From Pseudomonas farsensis (GTDB lineage: Bacteria > Pseudomonadota > Gammaproteobacteria > Pseudomonadales > Pseudomonadaceae), in NCBI RefSeq assembly GCF_014268805.2, contig NZ_JABWRF020000002.1:558001-622000 (forward strand): a stretch of DNA of 64,000 nucleotides, given 5' to 3'. The translations under genes and the position numbers were made by a program. Position 1 is the stretch's first letter. Every line of letters begins with the position of its first letter. The notes beneath the pieces are model-generated. The model was not told the origin of the DNA. It did no database searches and saw nothing but the letters and a program-made list of their open reading frames with translations. This document shows positions 47,730 to 60,870 of the stretch, piece by piece.

Positions 47730-48017
47730 TGTGGATGAGTGGCAGGTAAAAGTAAACAAAGAGAAAAAATTTATAAAAGCTTTGTTTTTATGTTTATTTA
47801 TACACAGCACCTTTTCTGTGGATAAAGCTCTACAGGCCAATATCCATAAGGCATGTAGCGTTTCAAAACCCTGTGTCCGACTGGGGTTGAGGGTTCTGGA
47901 TAGGCGCGTATAGCCTGTGGATGAAACTGATGGTTATCAACAGGTGCCTTTTTCCTCAACAAAAAAGCACGGTTATCAACTGAGCTAAAGGTCAGTTGTC
48001 CACAGAGCTTATCCGCG
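47730..48017. other. Second DnaA-box-rich, AT-rich region (oriC-like)
   Basis: The mnmG-mnmE gap (47632-48124) holds a perfect DnaA box TGTGGATAA (47817-47825) and several near matches: TGTGGATGA (47730 and 47916), TTATACACA (47798), TATCCATAA (47841), TTATCAACA (47934), TTATCAACT (47973), TTGTCCACA (47996) and TTATCCGCG (48009). An AT-rich stretch (47745-47800) sits at the left. In P. putida this gap was described in classical work as a second autonomously replicating candidate beside the dnaA-proximal origin. Whether it fires in the chromosome cannot be told. Confidence 0.65.
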
Positions 48018-48080
48018 AGTTTTTTCCCTGTTGATGCAATATCACCTGCGTTTCGCGCTCTCGCCTTTCCTGCAGACGAA

Positions 48081-48107
48081 AAAAAACCGCCCATCAAGGG
48101 CGGTTTC
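48081..48107 (-). terminator. Terminator after mnmE
   Basis: Minus strand: AAACCGCCC-TTGA-TGGGCGGTTT followed by TTTTTTCG. It is 18 nt after the mnmE stop and marks the edge of the oriC-like gap. Confidence 0.93.
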
Positions 48108-48124
48108 ATCCACAGCTGCTTGTT

Positions 48125-49495
48125 CTATTTGCCGATACAGAAGCTCGAGAAGATGCGACCCAGCAAATCATCCGAGCTGAACGCACCGGTAATCTCGCCC
48201 AGTGCCTGCTGCGCATGGCGCAGATCTTCAGCCAACAACTCACCTGCACCCGCCAACGTCAGCTGTGCGCGCCCGTGTTCAAGGTGCTCGCTGGCCTGGC
48301 GCAGCGCCTCCATGTGCCGGCGACGGGCGCTGAAGCTGCTTTCAGCGGTCTGTTCATAACCCATGCAGGCCTTAAGGTGGTCGCGCAGCAGCTCCAGGCC
48401 CACGTCTGAATCACGGGCACTGAGGGTAATCGTCACATGCCCATCTTCGCTTTGCTCAAGGCCCACCCGCTCGCCGCTGAGGTCCGCCTTGTTGCGAATC
48501 AGCGTGACTTTGGCCGGGTCTGGCCGTTGATCGAGAAACTCAGGCCACAGGGCAAACGGGTCACTGGCTTCTGGCGCTGTGGAATCCACCACCAGCAGCA
48601 CCCGATCGGCCTCACCGATAGCTTTCAACGCCCTTTCCACACCAATCTTTTCCACATGGTCGTCGGTATCGCGCAACCCTGCGGTGTCGACCACGTGCAG
48701 CGGCATGCCATCGATGTGGATATGTTCGCGAAGGATGTCCCGGGTGGTGCCGGCGATGTCGGTCACGATGGCAGCTTCGCGGCCTGCCAGCTGGTTGAGC
48801 AGGCTCGATTTGCCGGCATTCGGCCGCCCGGCAATCACAACCGTCATGCCATCACGCAGCAATGCGCCCTGCCCGGCTTCGCGCTGCACTGTGGATAACT
48901 CCGCGCGCACAGTGTCGAGCATGTTCAGCACGTGGCCATCGGCAAGGAAGTCGATTTCTTCCTCGGGGAAATCGATGGCCGCCTCGACGTAGATGCGCAG
49001 AGCAATCAGCGCTTCGGTAAGGCTGTGTACACGCTTGGAGAACGCGCCCTGCAGCGAACGCAGGGCATTGCGTGCCGCCTGGGTGGAGCTGGCCTCGATG
49101 AGGTCGGCAATCGCTTCTGCCTGGGCCAGGTCGAGCTTGTCGTTGAGGAACGCACGCTCACTGAACTCACCTGGGCGTGCCAGCCGGCAACCAAGCTGCA
49201 AACAGCGCTGCAGCAGCATGTCCATGACAATTGGGCCGCCGTGGCCCTGGAGCTCCAGCACATCTTCGCCGGTAAACGAGTTCGGCCCCGGGAAATACAG
49301 CGCAATGCCTTCATCCAGCACCAGGCCGTCGGCGTCGCGGAACGGGCCGTAGTGGGCATGGCGCGGTGTCAGCGTGCGCCCCGTGATGGTTTGCCCGGCC
49401 TGGCTGGCCAGCGGACCCGACAAACGGACAATGCCGACACCGCCGCGGCCCTGGGCGGTGGCGATGGCAGCGATGGTTTCACGCACAGTGTTCAT
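48125..49495 (-). CDS. mnmE: tRNA modification GTPase MnmE
   Basis: Potassium-activated GTPase partner of MnmG, 456 residues. N-terminal tetrahydrofolate-binding domain starts [20 protein letters not shown]. The G domain shows [20 protein letters not shown] (P-loop), the DIAGTTRD switch region and [20 protein letters not shown]. The C-terminus ends in FCIGK, the CxGK motif with the catalytically important Cys. It is separated from mnmG by the oriC-like gap and from yidC by a terminator. Confidence 0.97.
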   Translation of the reverse strand: MNTVRETIAAIATAQGRGGVGIVRLSGPLASQAGQTITGRTLTPRHAHYGPFRDADGLVLDEGIALYFPGPNSFTGEDVLELQGHGGPIVMDMLLQRCLQLGCRLARPGEFSERAFLNDKLDLAQAEAIADLIEASSTQAARNALRSLQGAFSKRVHSLTEALIALRIYVEAAIDFPEEEIDFLADGHVLNMLDTVRAELSTVQREAGQGALLRDGMTVVIAGRPNAGKSSLLNQLAGREAAIVTDIAGTTRDILREHIHIDGMPLHVVDTAGLRDTDDHVEKIGVERALKAIGEADRVLLVVDSTAPEASDPFALWPEFLDQRPDPAKVTLIRNKADLSGERVGLEQSEDGHVTITLSARDSDVGLELLRDHLKACMGYEQTAESSFSARRRHMEALRQASEHLEHGRAQLTLAGAGELLAEDLRHAQQALGEITGAFSSDDLLGRIFSSFCIGK

Positions 49496-49527
49496 GCTCG
49501 AAGCCTCTAGACGGTTACAACAGATAA

Positions 49528-49556
49528 CAAAAACGCCCCACGAAGGGGCGTTTTAT
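49528..49556 (-). terminator. Terminator after yidC
   Basis: Minus strand: AAAACGCCCC-TTCG-TGGGGCGTTTTTG with a good T-run. It ends the rpmH-rnpA-yidD-yidC transcript, 23 nt after the yidC stop. Confidence 0.93.
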
Positions 49557-49579
49557 TCACAGGCTAGTTCAGTAGCCCG

Positions 49580-51253
49580 TCAAGCTGCGGCGTTTTTAGT
49601 CGCGGCTTCGATACGGCGAGTGATGTACCACTGCTGCGAAATCGACAGGCAGTTGTTCACAACCCAGTACAGCACCAGGCCAGCTGGGAACCACAGGAAG
49701 AAGAAGGTGAAGATGATTGGCATCATTTTCATGACCTTCGCCTGCATCGGATCCGGCGGGGTTGGGTTCAGGCGCTGCTGGATGAACATGGTGGCGCCCA
49801 TGATGATCGGCAGGATGAAGAACGGATCCTTGATCGACAGGTCGGTAATCCACAGCATCCAGGGGGCCTGGCGCATTTCTACGCTTTCCAGCAGTACCCA
49901 GTACAGGGCCAGGAACACCGGCATCTGCACCAGGATCGGCAAGCAGCCACCCAGCGGGTTGATCTTCTCTTTCTTGTACAGCTCCATCATCGCTTGGGAC
50001 ATCTTCTGGCGATCGTCACCGAAGCGTTCCTTGAGCTGGGCAAGCTTCGGCGCTACGGCACGCATGCGCGCCATCGAACGATAGCTGGCAGCCGAGAGCG
50101 GGAAGAACAGGCCCTTGATGAGCATGGTCAGAACGATGATAGACCAGCCCCAGTTACCCAGCAGGCTGTGGATATGTTGCAGCAGCCAGAAGATCGGCTG
50201 AGCGATGAACCACAGGAAGCCGTAGTCGACGGTCAGTTCCAGGCCTGGGGACAACTCTTTGAGCTTGGACTGGATCTTCGGGCCGGCGTACAGCACGGCG
50301 CTGGTTTCGGCCTTGCCGCCGGCAGGGACGCTAAGGGCTGGGCCGGTGTAACCAATGATGTAGTTACCCTGGCTGTCCTTGCGGGTCTGCACGGTGTTGT
50401 TGTCCGACTTGGCCGGAATCCACGCAGTCACGAAGTAGTGCTGAAGCCAGGCAACCCAGCCGCCAGCCACAGTTTCTTTCAAACCGCCCTTGTCCATGTC
50501 TTTCATCGACACTTTCTTGTACGGCTCGGCAGCTGTCCACAGGGCGGCGCCCAGGTAGGTAGCAGTACCGGTGGCGGTGCTCGACGATGGATCGGAGCTG
50601 GCGTCACGCTTGAGCTGGGCAAACAGGTTGCCGTTCCAGGCTTGGCTGCTCTGGTTGTCGATCAGGTAGCTGACGGTCAGGTCGTACTCACCGCGCTTGA
50701 AGCTGAAGCGCTTGATGTAGTTGACGCCGTTCTCGCTGAACTTCAGGTCCACGACCAGTTGGTCCTGGCCGTCGGCCAGCTGGAAGCTTTTCTGCTCGGC
50801 GGCATACAGCGGGCGACCGCCGCTGCGGGCATCCGGGCCGTTGGTACCGGTCAGGCCGGACTGCGCCAGGTAAACACGTTCGCCGCCGTTATCGAACAGC
50901 TGGAACGGGATTTCCGGGTGGTCCTGGCGACGCGGGAACTGCGGCAGAGTCAGCTGGACGATGTCACCACCGACTGGGTCGATAGCGAGTTCCAGGACGT
51001 CGGTCTTGATCCGGATCAGATCCTTGCTGAGTGCAACCGGGGCGATTTCTGCCGGGGTCGACTCGGCATTGGCGCTTGGTACATCGGCGCTGGTACCGGA
51101 ATTATTACCGGCAGGCACCGTGTCTGGCAGCGCTGGGGCAGCAGTATGCTGAGTCGGCAAGGCAGCCTGGCCGTAGTCCTGGTTCCACTTGAGGACCATG
51201 ACGTAGGACACGATTGCCAGGGCGACGATCAGGATCGTGCGTTTAATATCCAT
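49580..51253 (-). CDS. yidC: Membrane protein insertase YidC
   Basis: Inserts and folds inner-membrane proteins with or without Sec. 557 residues, typical gram-negative YidC. The start at 51253 (MDIKRTILIVALAIVSYVMV) gives the expected first membrane helix; longer in-frame starts to 51373 would overlap yidD and are not supported. A large periplasmic P1 domain spans about residues 60-360, then five conserved helices (GWSIIVLTMLIKGLFFPLS, PVFLALYWVLLESVEM, and AGLVLYWVVNNCLSI). It starts 2 nt after the yidD stop. Confidence 0.96.
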   Translation of the reverse strand: MDIKRTILIVALAIVSYVMVLKWNQDYGQAALPTQHTAAPALPDTVPAGNNSGTSADVPSANAESTPAEIAPVALSKDLIRIKTDVLELAIDPVGGDIVQLTLPQFPRRQDHPEIPFQLFDNGGERVYLAQSGLTGTNGPDARSGGRPLYAAEQKSFQLADGQDQLVVDLKFSENGVNYIKRFSFKRGEYDLTVSYLIDNQSSQAWNGNLFAQLKRDASSDPSSSTATGTATYLGAALWTAAEPYKKVSMKDMDKGGLKETVAGGWVAWLQHYFVTAWIPAKSDNNTVQTRKDSQGNYIIGYTGPALSVPAGGKAETSAVLYAGPKIQSKLKELSPGLELTVDYGFLWFIAQPIFWLLQHIHSLLGNWGWSIIVLTMLIKGLFFPLSAASYRSMARMRAVAPKLAQLKERFGDDRQKMSQAMMELYKKEKINPLGGCLPILVQMPVFLALYWVLLESVEMRQAPWMLWITDLSIKDPFFILPIIMGATMFIQQRLNPTPPDPMQAKVMKMMPIIFTFFFLWFPAGLVLYWVVNNCLSISQQWYITRRIEAATKNAAA

Positions 51254-51255
51254 GA

Positions 51256-51501
51256 TTACTCGGCTATCGAAGAAGTTCGGGAGGAAGGAGCGGGAGGAAC
51301 GGGATCGAAACCGCCGTCGTTCCACGGATGACAACGCCCCAGGCGACGAACGGCCAGCCACCCACCACGCCACAAGCCATGGTTTTCGATGGCTTCGTAT
51401 GCGTAACAGGAGCAGCTGGGATAGAAACGACAGTGACTGGCCATCAGAGGACTGATGGCGTAACGGTAGAACTGGATCGGAACGAGGGCCAGTTTACGCA
51501 T
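51256..51501 (-). CDS. yidD: Membrane protein insertion efficiency factor YidD
   Basis: Small 81-residue protein that assists YidC-dependent insertion at the inner membrane. The signature is clear: [20 protein letters not shown], then [19 protein letters not shown] with its conserved Cys residues, and [17 protein letters not shown]. Its start overlaps the rnpA stop by 8 nt. Confidence 0.95.
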   Translation of the reverse strand: MRKLALVPIQFYRYAISPLMASHCRFYPSCSCYAYEAIENHGLWRGGWLAVRRLGRCHPWNDGGFDPVPPAPSSRTSSIAE

Positions 51502-51898
51502 CGTGACTGTCTACCCCTGCAGGATCGGCATTGACCGCTGGAGAGGGTCGACTGCGGACCAGTCGCTTCCAGAGCTTGCCAAAGTGTTGGTGCAATTCTG
51601 GGTTTTCCACTTCGCCCAACCCCTTGCGTGCAACGATCACGATATCCAGCCCAGCCAGCGATTGCTGGTTCAGACGGAACGAATCGCGCATCAGGCGTTT
51701 CAGGCGATTGCGCTGAACGGCGAGCTTTACGCTCTTCTTGCCGATCACCAAGCCGAGGCGTGGGTGATCCAGGCCGTTCTCGCGAGCAAGGATAAGCAGG
51801 TTTTTCCCTGGAACCTTGCCGGTTGGGGAGTCGAAGACCGCTTTGAAATGCCGGGGTGTAAGCAGTCGCTTTTCCCGACTGAAGTCCTGACTCACCAC
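51494..51898 (-). CDS. rnpA: Ribonuclease P protein component
   Basis: Protein subunit of RNase P, 134 residues, which helps the catalytic RNA bind pre-tRNA. The GTG at 51898 ([20 protein letters not shown]) gives the normal N-terminus; the open frame beyond it to 51991 runs into rpmH and is unlikely. Seen: [37 protein letters not shown] with the RNR motif, and [15 protein letters not shown]. The gene starts 13 nt after rpmH. Confidence 0.95.
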   Translation of the reverse strand: MVSQDFSREKRLLTPRHFKAVFDSPTGKVPGKNLLILARENGLDHPRLGLVIGKKSVKLAVQRNRLKRLMRDSFRLNQQSLAGLDIVIVARKGLGEVENPELHQHFGKLWKRLVRSRPSPAVNADPAGVDSHDA

Positions 51899-51911
51899 CT
51901 GTGCCGAAAAA

Positions 51912-52046
51912 TCAAATGGCCAGACGCTTACGGCCTTTGGCACGACGACGCGACAGTACGGCGCGGCCGTTCTTAGTTGCCATACGGGCACGGAAACCGT
52001 GGGTGCGGGCGCGCTTGATGGTGCTTGGTTGGAAAGTACGTTTCAT
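51912..52046 (-). CDS. rpmH: 50S ribosomal protein L34
   Basis: 44-residue basic ribosomal protein: [19 protein letters not shown], then an Arg/Lys-rich stretch ending in KGRKRLAI. Conserved first gene of the leftward origin-proximal operon rpmH-rnpA-yidD-yidC. Confidence 0.97.
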   Translation of the reverse strand: MKRTFQPSTIKRARTHGFRARMATKNGRAVLSRRRAKGRKRLAI

Positions 52047-52655
52047 GGCGTGTTACCTGGGTTTGTCGACGACGGGCCGGAATGGCCCCCTTTTAAGAGA
52101 CCGGCGATTCTAGAGAAAGCAAGCTCGTAGGTCAATTTCCAACCAGCGTTTCCTTATGGAAGGTCGTTCACGGCCACTGGACGTCGGTTTTGCCTGGGCA
52201 CGGTTTTTACCCAGGGTACGGGACGGCCATGCAGACAGACACTCAATATGAAAAAAATAAAGAGGCATATAAAAAGCTTTTCTGAAGAACTTATAAAGCT
52301 TAAGCACGCCTCCTTCTGTGGATAACCGGTTACAGCCCAGTATTTTCGGTATGTACAGAGATCCGAAACCTTGTCCGAAACAGGTGCTCTGTCTGTGCTG
52401 CGCATGGGTACAACCTGTGTATCGAATGGGTGTTTATCCACAGGGGTTTTATCCACAGGGTTGAACCCAGGGTTGTGCATAGCCCTCAAGTGCCGTTATC
52501 CACAGGGCTTATTCACATGCCGTCTGTGGTATTTCAGTCGCGATTTGACGCTTTTGTCGCGTCCAGAGCTGTCCTCTTATGTGGATAACTGGCTACCGCC
52601 CCGGTACAATGGCGGTTTGTTTTGCCTCATCCGGCTTTCAACTCAGGGGATATCC
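52047..52655. other. oriC: Chromosomal replication origin oriC (rpmH-dnaA interval)
   Basis: The 609-bp gap has five perfect DnaA boxes (TTATCCACA or its complement): 52317-52325, 52434-52442, 52449-52457, 52496-52504 and 52580-52588, plus TTATTCACA at 52509-52517. An AT-rich candidate unwinding region lies at 52248-52305, left of the boxes. Divergent rpmH and dnaA, gene-strand polarity and known Pseudomonas origins all agree. A TACAAT (52605-52610) may be the -10 of a dnaA promoter overlapped by the last box, giving autorepression. Confidence 0.93.
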
Positions 52656-54188
52656 GTGTCAGTGGAACTTTGGCAGCAGTGCGTGGAGCTTCTGCGCGAT
52701 GAACTGCCTGCCCAGCAATTCAACACCTGGATCCGTCCGCTACAGGTCGAAGCCGAAGGCGACGAGTTGCGCATCTACGCGCCTAACCGCTTTGTGCTCG
52801 ATTGGGTAAATGAAAAATACCTGGGTCGTCTGCTCGAGCTGTTGGGCGAACACGGCACCGGCATCGCGCCGGCGCTTTCCTTATTAATAGGCAGCCGACG
52901 CAGTTCGGCTGCACGTGCAGCTCCCAACGCGCCAGTCAGCGCGGCCATGGCGGCTTCCCTTGCCCAACAGCCCGCTGCCCAGCCAGCGGCACCGGTTGCC
53001 GTGGCCAGCGAGCCGGTTGCAGCGCCCGTTGCCCAGTTAGTGCTCGAAGAAGTCGAACCGCCTACTTCGCGCGACAGCTTTGACAGCATGGGTTCGGCTG
53101 GCGGGCCTCCGGTAGCGCCTGGGCGGACCGAGCAACGCACTGTCCAGGTAGAAGGTGCGCTCAAGCACACCAGTTATCTGAACCGCACCTTTACCTTCGA
53201 AACCTTCGTCGAAGGTAAATCGAACCAGTTGGCGCGTGCCGCTGCCTGGCAGGTGGCAGACAACCCCAAGCATGGCTACAACCCGCTGTTCCTTTATGGC
53301 GGTGTGGGCTTGGGTAAAACCCACTTGATGCACGCTGTGGGTAACCACCTGCTGAAGAAGAACCCGAATGCCAAGGTCGTGTACCTGCATTCGGAGCGCT
53401 TCGTCGCCGACATGGTCAAGGCGCTGCAGCTGAACGCGATCAACGAATTCAAACGCTTCTACCGTTCGGTGGATGCGCTGTTGATCGACGATATCCAGTT
53501 CTTCGCCCGCAAGGAGCGTTCGCAGGAAGAGTTCTTCCACACCTTCAACGCACTGCTTGAAGGCGGGCAGCAGGTGATTCTCACCAGCGACCGCTACCCC
53601 AAGGAGATCGAAGGCCTGGAAGAGCGCTTGAAATCGCGCTTTGGTTGGGGCCTGACGGTGGCTGTAGAGCCGCCTGAGCTTGAAACCCGCGTGGCGATCC
53701 TGATGAAGAAGGCCGATCAGGCCAAGGTCGAACTGCCGCACGATGCCGCATTCTTCATCGCCCAGCGTATCCGTTCCAACGTGCGTGAACTCGAAGGCGC
53801 ACTCAAGCGGGTTATCGCCCACTCGCACTTCATGGGCCGCGACATCACCATCGAGCTGATTCGCGAATCGCTGAAAGACCTGCTGGCGTTGCAGGACAAG
53901 CTGGTGAGTGTGGATAACATCCAGCGCACCGTGGCCGAGTACTACAAGATCAAGATCTCCGATCTGTTGTCCAAGCGCCGTTCGCGCTCGGTCGCGCGTC
54001 CGCGCCAGGTGGCCATGGCATTGTCGAAAGAGCTCACCAACCACAGCTTGCCGGAAATCGGCGACATGTTTGGTGGTCGCGATCACACCACCGTGCTGCA
54101 CGCCTGCCGCAAGATCAACGAACTTAAGGAATCCGACGCGGACATCCGCGAGGACTACAAGAACCTGCTGCGTACGCTGACGACCTGA
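52656..54188 (+). CDS. dnaA: Chromosomal replication initiator protein DnaA
   Basis: AAA+ initiator of 510 residues. Start is GTG 52656 ([20 protein letters not shown]) with AGGGGA 5 nt upstream; the longer open frame from 52371 crosses oriC and is not used. Domain I is residues 1-85, domain II is an Ala/Pro-rich linker, domain III has [20 protein letters not shown] (Walker A) and [13 protein letters not shown] (Walker B), and domain IV carries the DnaA-box signature [18 protein letters not shown]. Followed by dnaN, recF and gyrB. Confidence 0.98.
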   Translation: MSVELWQQCVELLRDELPAQQFNTWIRPLQVEAEGDELRIYAPNRFVLDWVNEKYLGRLLELLGEHGTGIAPALSLLIGSRRSSAARAAPNAPVSAAMAASLAQQPAAQPAAPVAVASEPVAAPVAQLVLEEVEPPTSRDSFDSMGSAGGPPVAPGRTEQRTVQVEGALKHTSYLNRTFTFETFVEGKSNQLARAAAWQVADNPKHGYNPLFLYGGVGLGKTHLMHAVGNHLLKKNPNAKVVYLHSERFVADMVKALQLNAINEFKRFYRSVDALLIDDIQFFARKERSQEEFFHTFNALLEGGQQVILTSDRYPKEIEGLEERLKSRFGWGLTVAVEPPELETRVAILMKKADQAKVELPHDAAFFIAQRIRSNVRELEGALKRVIAHSHFMGRDITIELIRESLKDLLALQDKLVSVDNIQRTVAEYYKIKISDLLSKRRSRSVARPRQVAMALSKELTNHSLPEIGDMFGGRDHTTVLHACRKINELKESDADIREDYKNLLRTLTT

Positions 54189-54228
54189 TGGCCGTCTGCG
54201 CAGCTTATTGAAGGCAAGGGACTAGACC

Positions 54229-55332
54229 ATGCATTTCACCATTCAACGCGAAGCCCTGTTGAAACCCCTGCAACTGGTCGCAGGCGTCGTCGAGCGCCGC
54301 CAGACCTTGCCGGTCCTGTCCAACGTCCTGCTGGTCGTCCAAGGTCAGCAACTGTCGTTGACCGGTACCGATCTGGAAGTCGAACTGGTTGGCCGTGTGC
54401 AGTTGGAAGAGCCGGCCGAGCCCGGCGAGATTACTGTGCCTGCGCGCAAGCTGATGGACATCTGCAAGAGTCTGCCGAGCGACGTGCTTATCGACATCAA
54501 GGTCGACGAGCAGAAGTTGCTGGTCAAAGCCGGTCGCAGCCGTTTCAGCCTGTCGACGCTGCCTGCCAACGACTTCCCGACTGTGGAAGAAGGCCCGGGC
54601 TCGCTGACCTGCAACCTGGAGCAAAGCAAGCTGCGCCGTCTGATCGAGCGCACCAGCTTTGCCATGGCCCAGCAGGATGTGCGCTACTACCTCAACGGTA
54701 TGTTGCTTGAAGTTTCCACCGACACGCTGCGCGCCGTGGCCACCGACGGGCACCGTCTGGCCCTGTGCGCCATGCACGCTGCAATCGGCCAGGCCGACCG
54801 TCACCAGGTCATCGTGCCGCGCAAGGGTATCCTTGAGCTGGCGCGCCTGCTGACCGACCCGGAAGGCATGGTCAGTATCGTCCTGGGCCAGCACCACATC
54901 CGCGCGACCACCGGTGAGTTCACCTTCACCTCCAAACTGGTCGACGGTAAATTCCCGGACTACGAGCGCGTGCTGCCCAAAGGCGGCGACAAGACTGTGG
55001 TCGGCGATCGCCAGGCCCTGCGTGAGGCGTTTAGCCGCACCGCGATTCTGTCCAACGAAAAGTACCGTGGCATTCGCCTGCAGCTGGCCGCCGGCCAACT
55101 GAAAATCCAGGCTAACAACCCGGAGCAGGAAGAAGCCGAAGAAGAGATCAGCGTCGAGTACGAAGGCAGTTCGCTGGAGATTGGTTTCAACGTCAGCTAC
55201 CTGCTGGACGTGCTGGGTGTGATGACGACTGAACAAGTTCGCCTGATTCTGTCCGACTCCAACAGCAGCGCCCTGCTGCAGGAAGCCGGCAATGACGACT
55301 CGGCTTACGTTGTCATGCCGATGCGCCTGTAA
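54229..55332 (+). CDS. dnaN: DNA polymerase III beta subunit (sliding clamp)
   Basis: Ring-forming processivity clamp, 367 residues with three similar domains of about 120. Seen: LKPLQLVAGVVERRQTLPVL at the N-terminus, LPANDFPTVEEGPGS, QQDVRYYLNGMLLEVSTDTL and a C-terminal SAYVVMPMRL, which forms the hydrophobic pocket for clamp-binding motifs. It lies 40 nt after dnaA in the conserved order. Confidence 0.98.
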   Translation: MHFTIQREALLKPLQLVAGVVERRQTLPVLSNVLLVVQGQQLSLTGTDLEVELVGRVQLEEPAEPGEITVPARKLMDICKSLPSDVLIDIKVDEQKLLVKAGRSRFSLSTLPANDFPTVEEGPGSLTCNLEQSKLRRLIERTSFAMAQQDVRYYLNGMLLEVSTDTLRAVATDGHRLALCAMHAAIGQADRHQVIVPRKGILELARLLTDPEGMVSIVLGQHHIRATTGEFTFTSKLVDGKFPDYERVLPKGGDKTVVGDRQALREAFSRTAILSNEKYRGIRLQLAAGQLKIQANNPEQEEAEEEISVEYEGSSLEIGFNVSYLLDVLGVMTTEQVRLILSDSNSSALLQEAGNDDSAYVVMPMRL

Positions 55333-55347
55333 CCTTTAGCAGGCCAA

Positions 55348-58876
<3,529 letters not shown>

Positions 58877-58901
58877 TTACCCGGGTAGAACCTGCTGTAT
58901 G

Positions 58902-58934
58902 AGAAAGCCCGCGTATGCGGGCTTTCTTGTTTTC
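58902..58934 (+). terminator. Terminator after gyrB
   Basis: AGAAAGCCCGC-GTAT-GCGGGCTTTCT followed by TGTTTTCG. It is 26 nt after the gyrB stop and ends the dnaA-dnaN-recF-gyrB cluster. Confidence 0.93.
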
Positions 58935-58960
58935 GCTGTAGTGAACGCCAGCGCTGCCCC

Positions 58961-58994
58961 CGCAGCCCATCGCGGCGAAAGGCCGCTCCGACAG
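58961..58994. repeat. Degenerate REP half
   Basis: CGCAGCCCATCGCGGCGAAAGGCCGCTCCGACAG resembles the right arm of the REP pairs (GGCCGCTCCTAC) but lacks a partner and has base changes. Confidence 0.5.
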
Positions 58995-59018
58995 CGGCCC
59001 TGTCGTGCTCGGTATCAA

Positions 59019-59034
59019 TGTTCCACGTGGAACA
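59019..59034. other. parS: parS site (perfect), intergenic
   Basis: TGTTCCACGTGGAACA between gyrB and the metallo-hydrolase gene, about 6.5 kb from oriC. It is the only parS in the window outside a coding region. Confidence 0.93.
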
Positions 59035-59120
59035 TCGCTATTGGTAAACGATGCAATGTCATACTGGCTGACGAAAAGCTTGCTGCTATAAAGATGGGCC
59101 CAGCAGACCTGGAGAGTGCG

Positions 59121-60005
59121 ATGATCATCGGTAACAACCTGCACATCGAAGCACTGTACGACGAAGCAACCTCGACCCTCAGCTACCTGGTAATGGACGC
59201 CGCGACTCGAGAGTGCGCATTGATTGATAGCGTGCTGGACTACGATCCGAAATCCGGGCGGACCTCCAGTGCGTCCGCTGATCGCTTGATCGCGCTTGTG
59301 GAACACTTAGGCGCCAAGGTGCAATGGATCCTCGAGACCCATGTCCACGCCGACCATCTCTCGGCAGCGGCCTACCTCAAGGGAAAGCTCGGCGGGCATA
59401 TTGGTATTGGTGCGCAGATTACCCAGGTGCAGAAAACCTTCGGCACGCTGTTCAACGCCGATCCAGGGTTCTCCCGCGACGGCAGTCAGTTCGATGTGCT
59501 GTTCGTCGATGAGGAGGGTTTCCGAATCGGAAACCTCCATGCCCGTGCTTTGCACACCCCCGGCCACACCCCGGCATGCATGAGCTACCTGGTGGAAGAC
59601 GCCGGCGAGAAAGCGCTGTTTGTTGGCGACACGTTGTTCTCGCCCGACTACGGCACGGCGCGCTGTGACTTCCCCGGCGCCAGCGCGCGAACGTTGTACC
59701 GTTCGATCAGGCGCCTGTTGGCATTCCCGGACCAGACCCGGGTTTTTCTCTGCCACGACTATTTGCCCGGTGGGCGTGAGCTGCAATACCACACCACAGT
59801 CGCGGAGCAACGCGCCAGCAATGTCCATATTCACCAAGGCATCAGCGAGGACAGCTTTGTGGCCATGCGCGAAGCGCGTGACGCCACCCTCGATATGCCG
59901 GTGCTGATCTTGCCTTCGGTGCAGATCAACATGCGCAGCGGGCAGTTTCCCGAGCCTGAAGAAAACGGCGTGAGCTACCTCAAGATCCCTTTGAACACGC
60001 TGTAA
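59121..60005 (+). CDS. MBL-fold metallo-hydrolase, persulfide dioxygenase-like (Blh/ETHE1 type)
   Basis: Predicted non-heme iron or zinc enzyme of 294 residues. The metal motif is ILETHVHADHLSAAAYLKGK, followed by HTPGHTPACMSYLVEDAG and a late HDYLPGG (terminal His ligand), the pattern of ETHE1/Blh proteins that oxidise glutathione persulfide to sulfite. The chosen ATG 59121 has GGAG 6 nt upstream; ATG 59094 is an in-frame alternative. A TauE/SafE permease follows 46 nt later, as in blh-type sulfur detoxification operons, which supports the sulfur role. No BigR/ArsR regulator is seen here. Confidence 0.82.
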   Translation: MIIGNNLHIEALYDEATSTLSYLVMDAATRECALIDSVLDYDPKSGRTSSASADRLIALVEHLGAKVQWILETHVHADHLSAAAYLKGKLGGHIGIGAQITQVQKTFGTLFNADPGFSRDGSQFDVLFVDEEGFRIGNLHARALHTPGHTPACMSYLVEDAGEKALFVGDTLFSPDYGTARCDFPGASARTLYRSIRRLLAFPDQTRVFLCHDYLPGGRELQYHTTVAEQRASNVHIHQGISEDSFVAMREARDATLDMPVLILPSVQINMRSGQFPEPEENGVSYLKIPLNTL

Positions 60006-60051
60006 AGGATGCCTGGACCATGCGCCCTCCCCTCCAGCCTGAGGTTCGGCA

Positions 60052-60870
60052 GTGATTGAAACGCAACTGCTCGGCGCTGCGCTGGGCGCGATCATCGGTG
60101 CGGTTCTGGCGCTGACGGGAGCCGGTGGCGGCATACTGGCAGTGCCACTGCTGGTATTCGGGTTGGGCCTGAGCATGGTCGAGGCGGCGCCGGTTGGCTT
60201 GCTGGCCGTGGGTATGGCCGCTGCTGTCGGCGCCGGGCTCGGGTTGCGCCAGGGGTTGGTGCGCTATCGGGCAGCACTGTTTATTGCGGTGATCGGTATT
60301 GCCTGTACACCGTTGGGGTTGATACTCGCCCATAAGCTGCCCAACACCCCGCTGGCCATTGGTTTCGCTGCGGTGCTGGTGTACGCCTGCCTGCGCATCT
60401 GGCGCAAAGCCGCACGCGAATTGCGCGGCCAGCCGCCGTGCGGTGACCGGCACCTGATGCCCTGCGTACTCAACCCGTTGCAGGGCCGCTTGCGTTGGAC
60501 CCTGCCCTGCGCCCGGGCGCTGGCGTTTACCGGCATGCTCTCGGGGGTGCTCTCCGGGCTGCTGGGCGTTGGCGGAGGCTTCGTGATTATTCCCGCGCTC
60601 AGCCGCTACACCAACCTGGACATGAAAAGCATCGTCGCGACGTCGCTGGCGGTGATCGCCTTGGTCGCGACCGGTAGCGTGATCAGTGCAAGTGTTGCCG
60701 GGGTGATGCACTGGCAGGTCGGTGCGCCGTTCGCTGCAGGTGCAGTGCTGGGCCTGCTGTCGGCGCGCCCGCTGGCCAGCAAGTTGGCCGGGCCGCGCTT
60801 GCAGCAGCTGTTTGCGGTGGTAGGGATGGGTGCTGCGCTGCTGCTGGCAGCCAAGACGCTACTCGGCTAA
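60052..60870 (+). CDS. TauE/SafE-family sulfite/sulfur-compound exporter
   Basis: Inner-membrane protein of 272 residues with about eight helices in two similar halves (GAALGAIIGAVLALTGAGGG at the N-terminus, SGVLSGLLGVGGGFVIIPAL in the second half, the Gly-rich motif of the family). Start is GTG 60052 with TGAGG upstream. TauE/SafE proteins move sulfite, sulfoacetate or related anions outward. Coupled with a persulfide dioxygenase-like gene, export of sulfite is the likely job. The convergent LysR gene ends 12 nt upstream of its stop, so the two overlap tail to tail. Confidence 0.85.
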   Translation: MIETQLLGAALGAIIGAVLALTGAGGGILAVPLLVFGLGLSMVEAAPVGLLAVGMAAAVGAGLGLRQGLVRYRAALFIAVIGIACTPLGLILAHKLPNTPLAIGFAAVLVYACLRIWRKAARELRGQPPCGDRHLMPCVLNPLQGRLRWTLPCARALAFTGMLSGVLSGLLGVGGGFVIIPALSRYTNLDMKSIVATSLAVIALVATGSVISASVAGVMHWQVGAPFAAGAVLGLLSARPLASKLAGPRLQQLFAVVGMGAALLLAAKTLLG

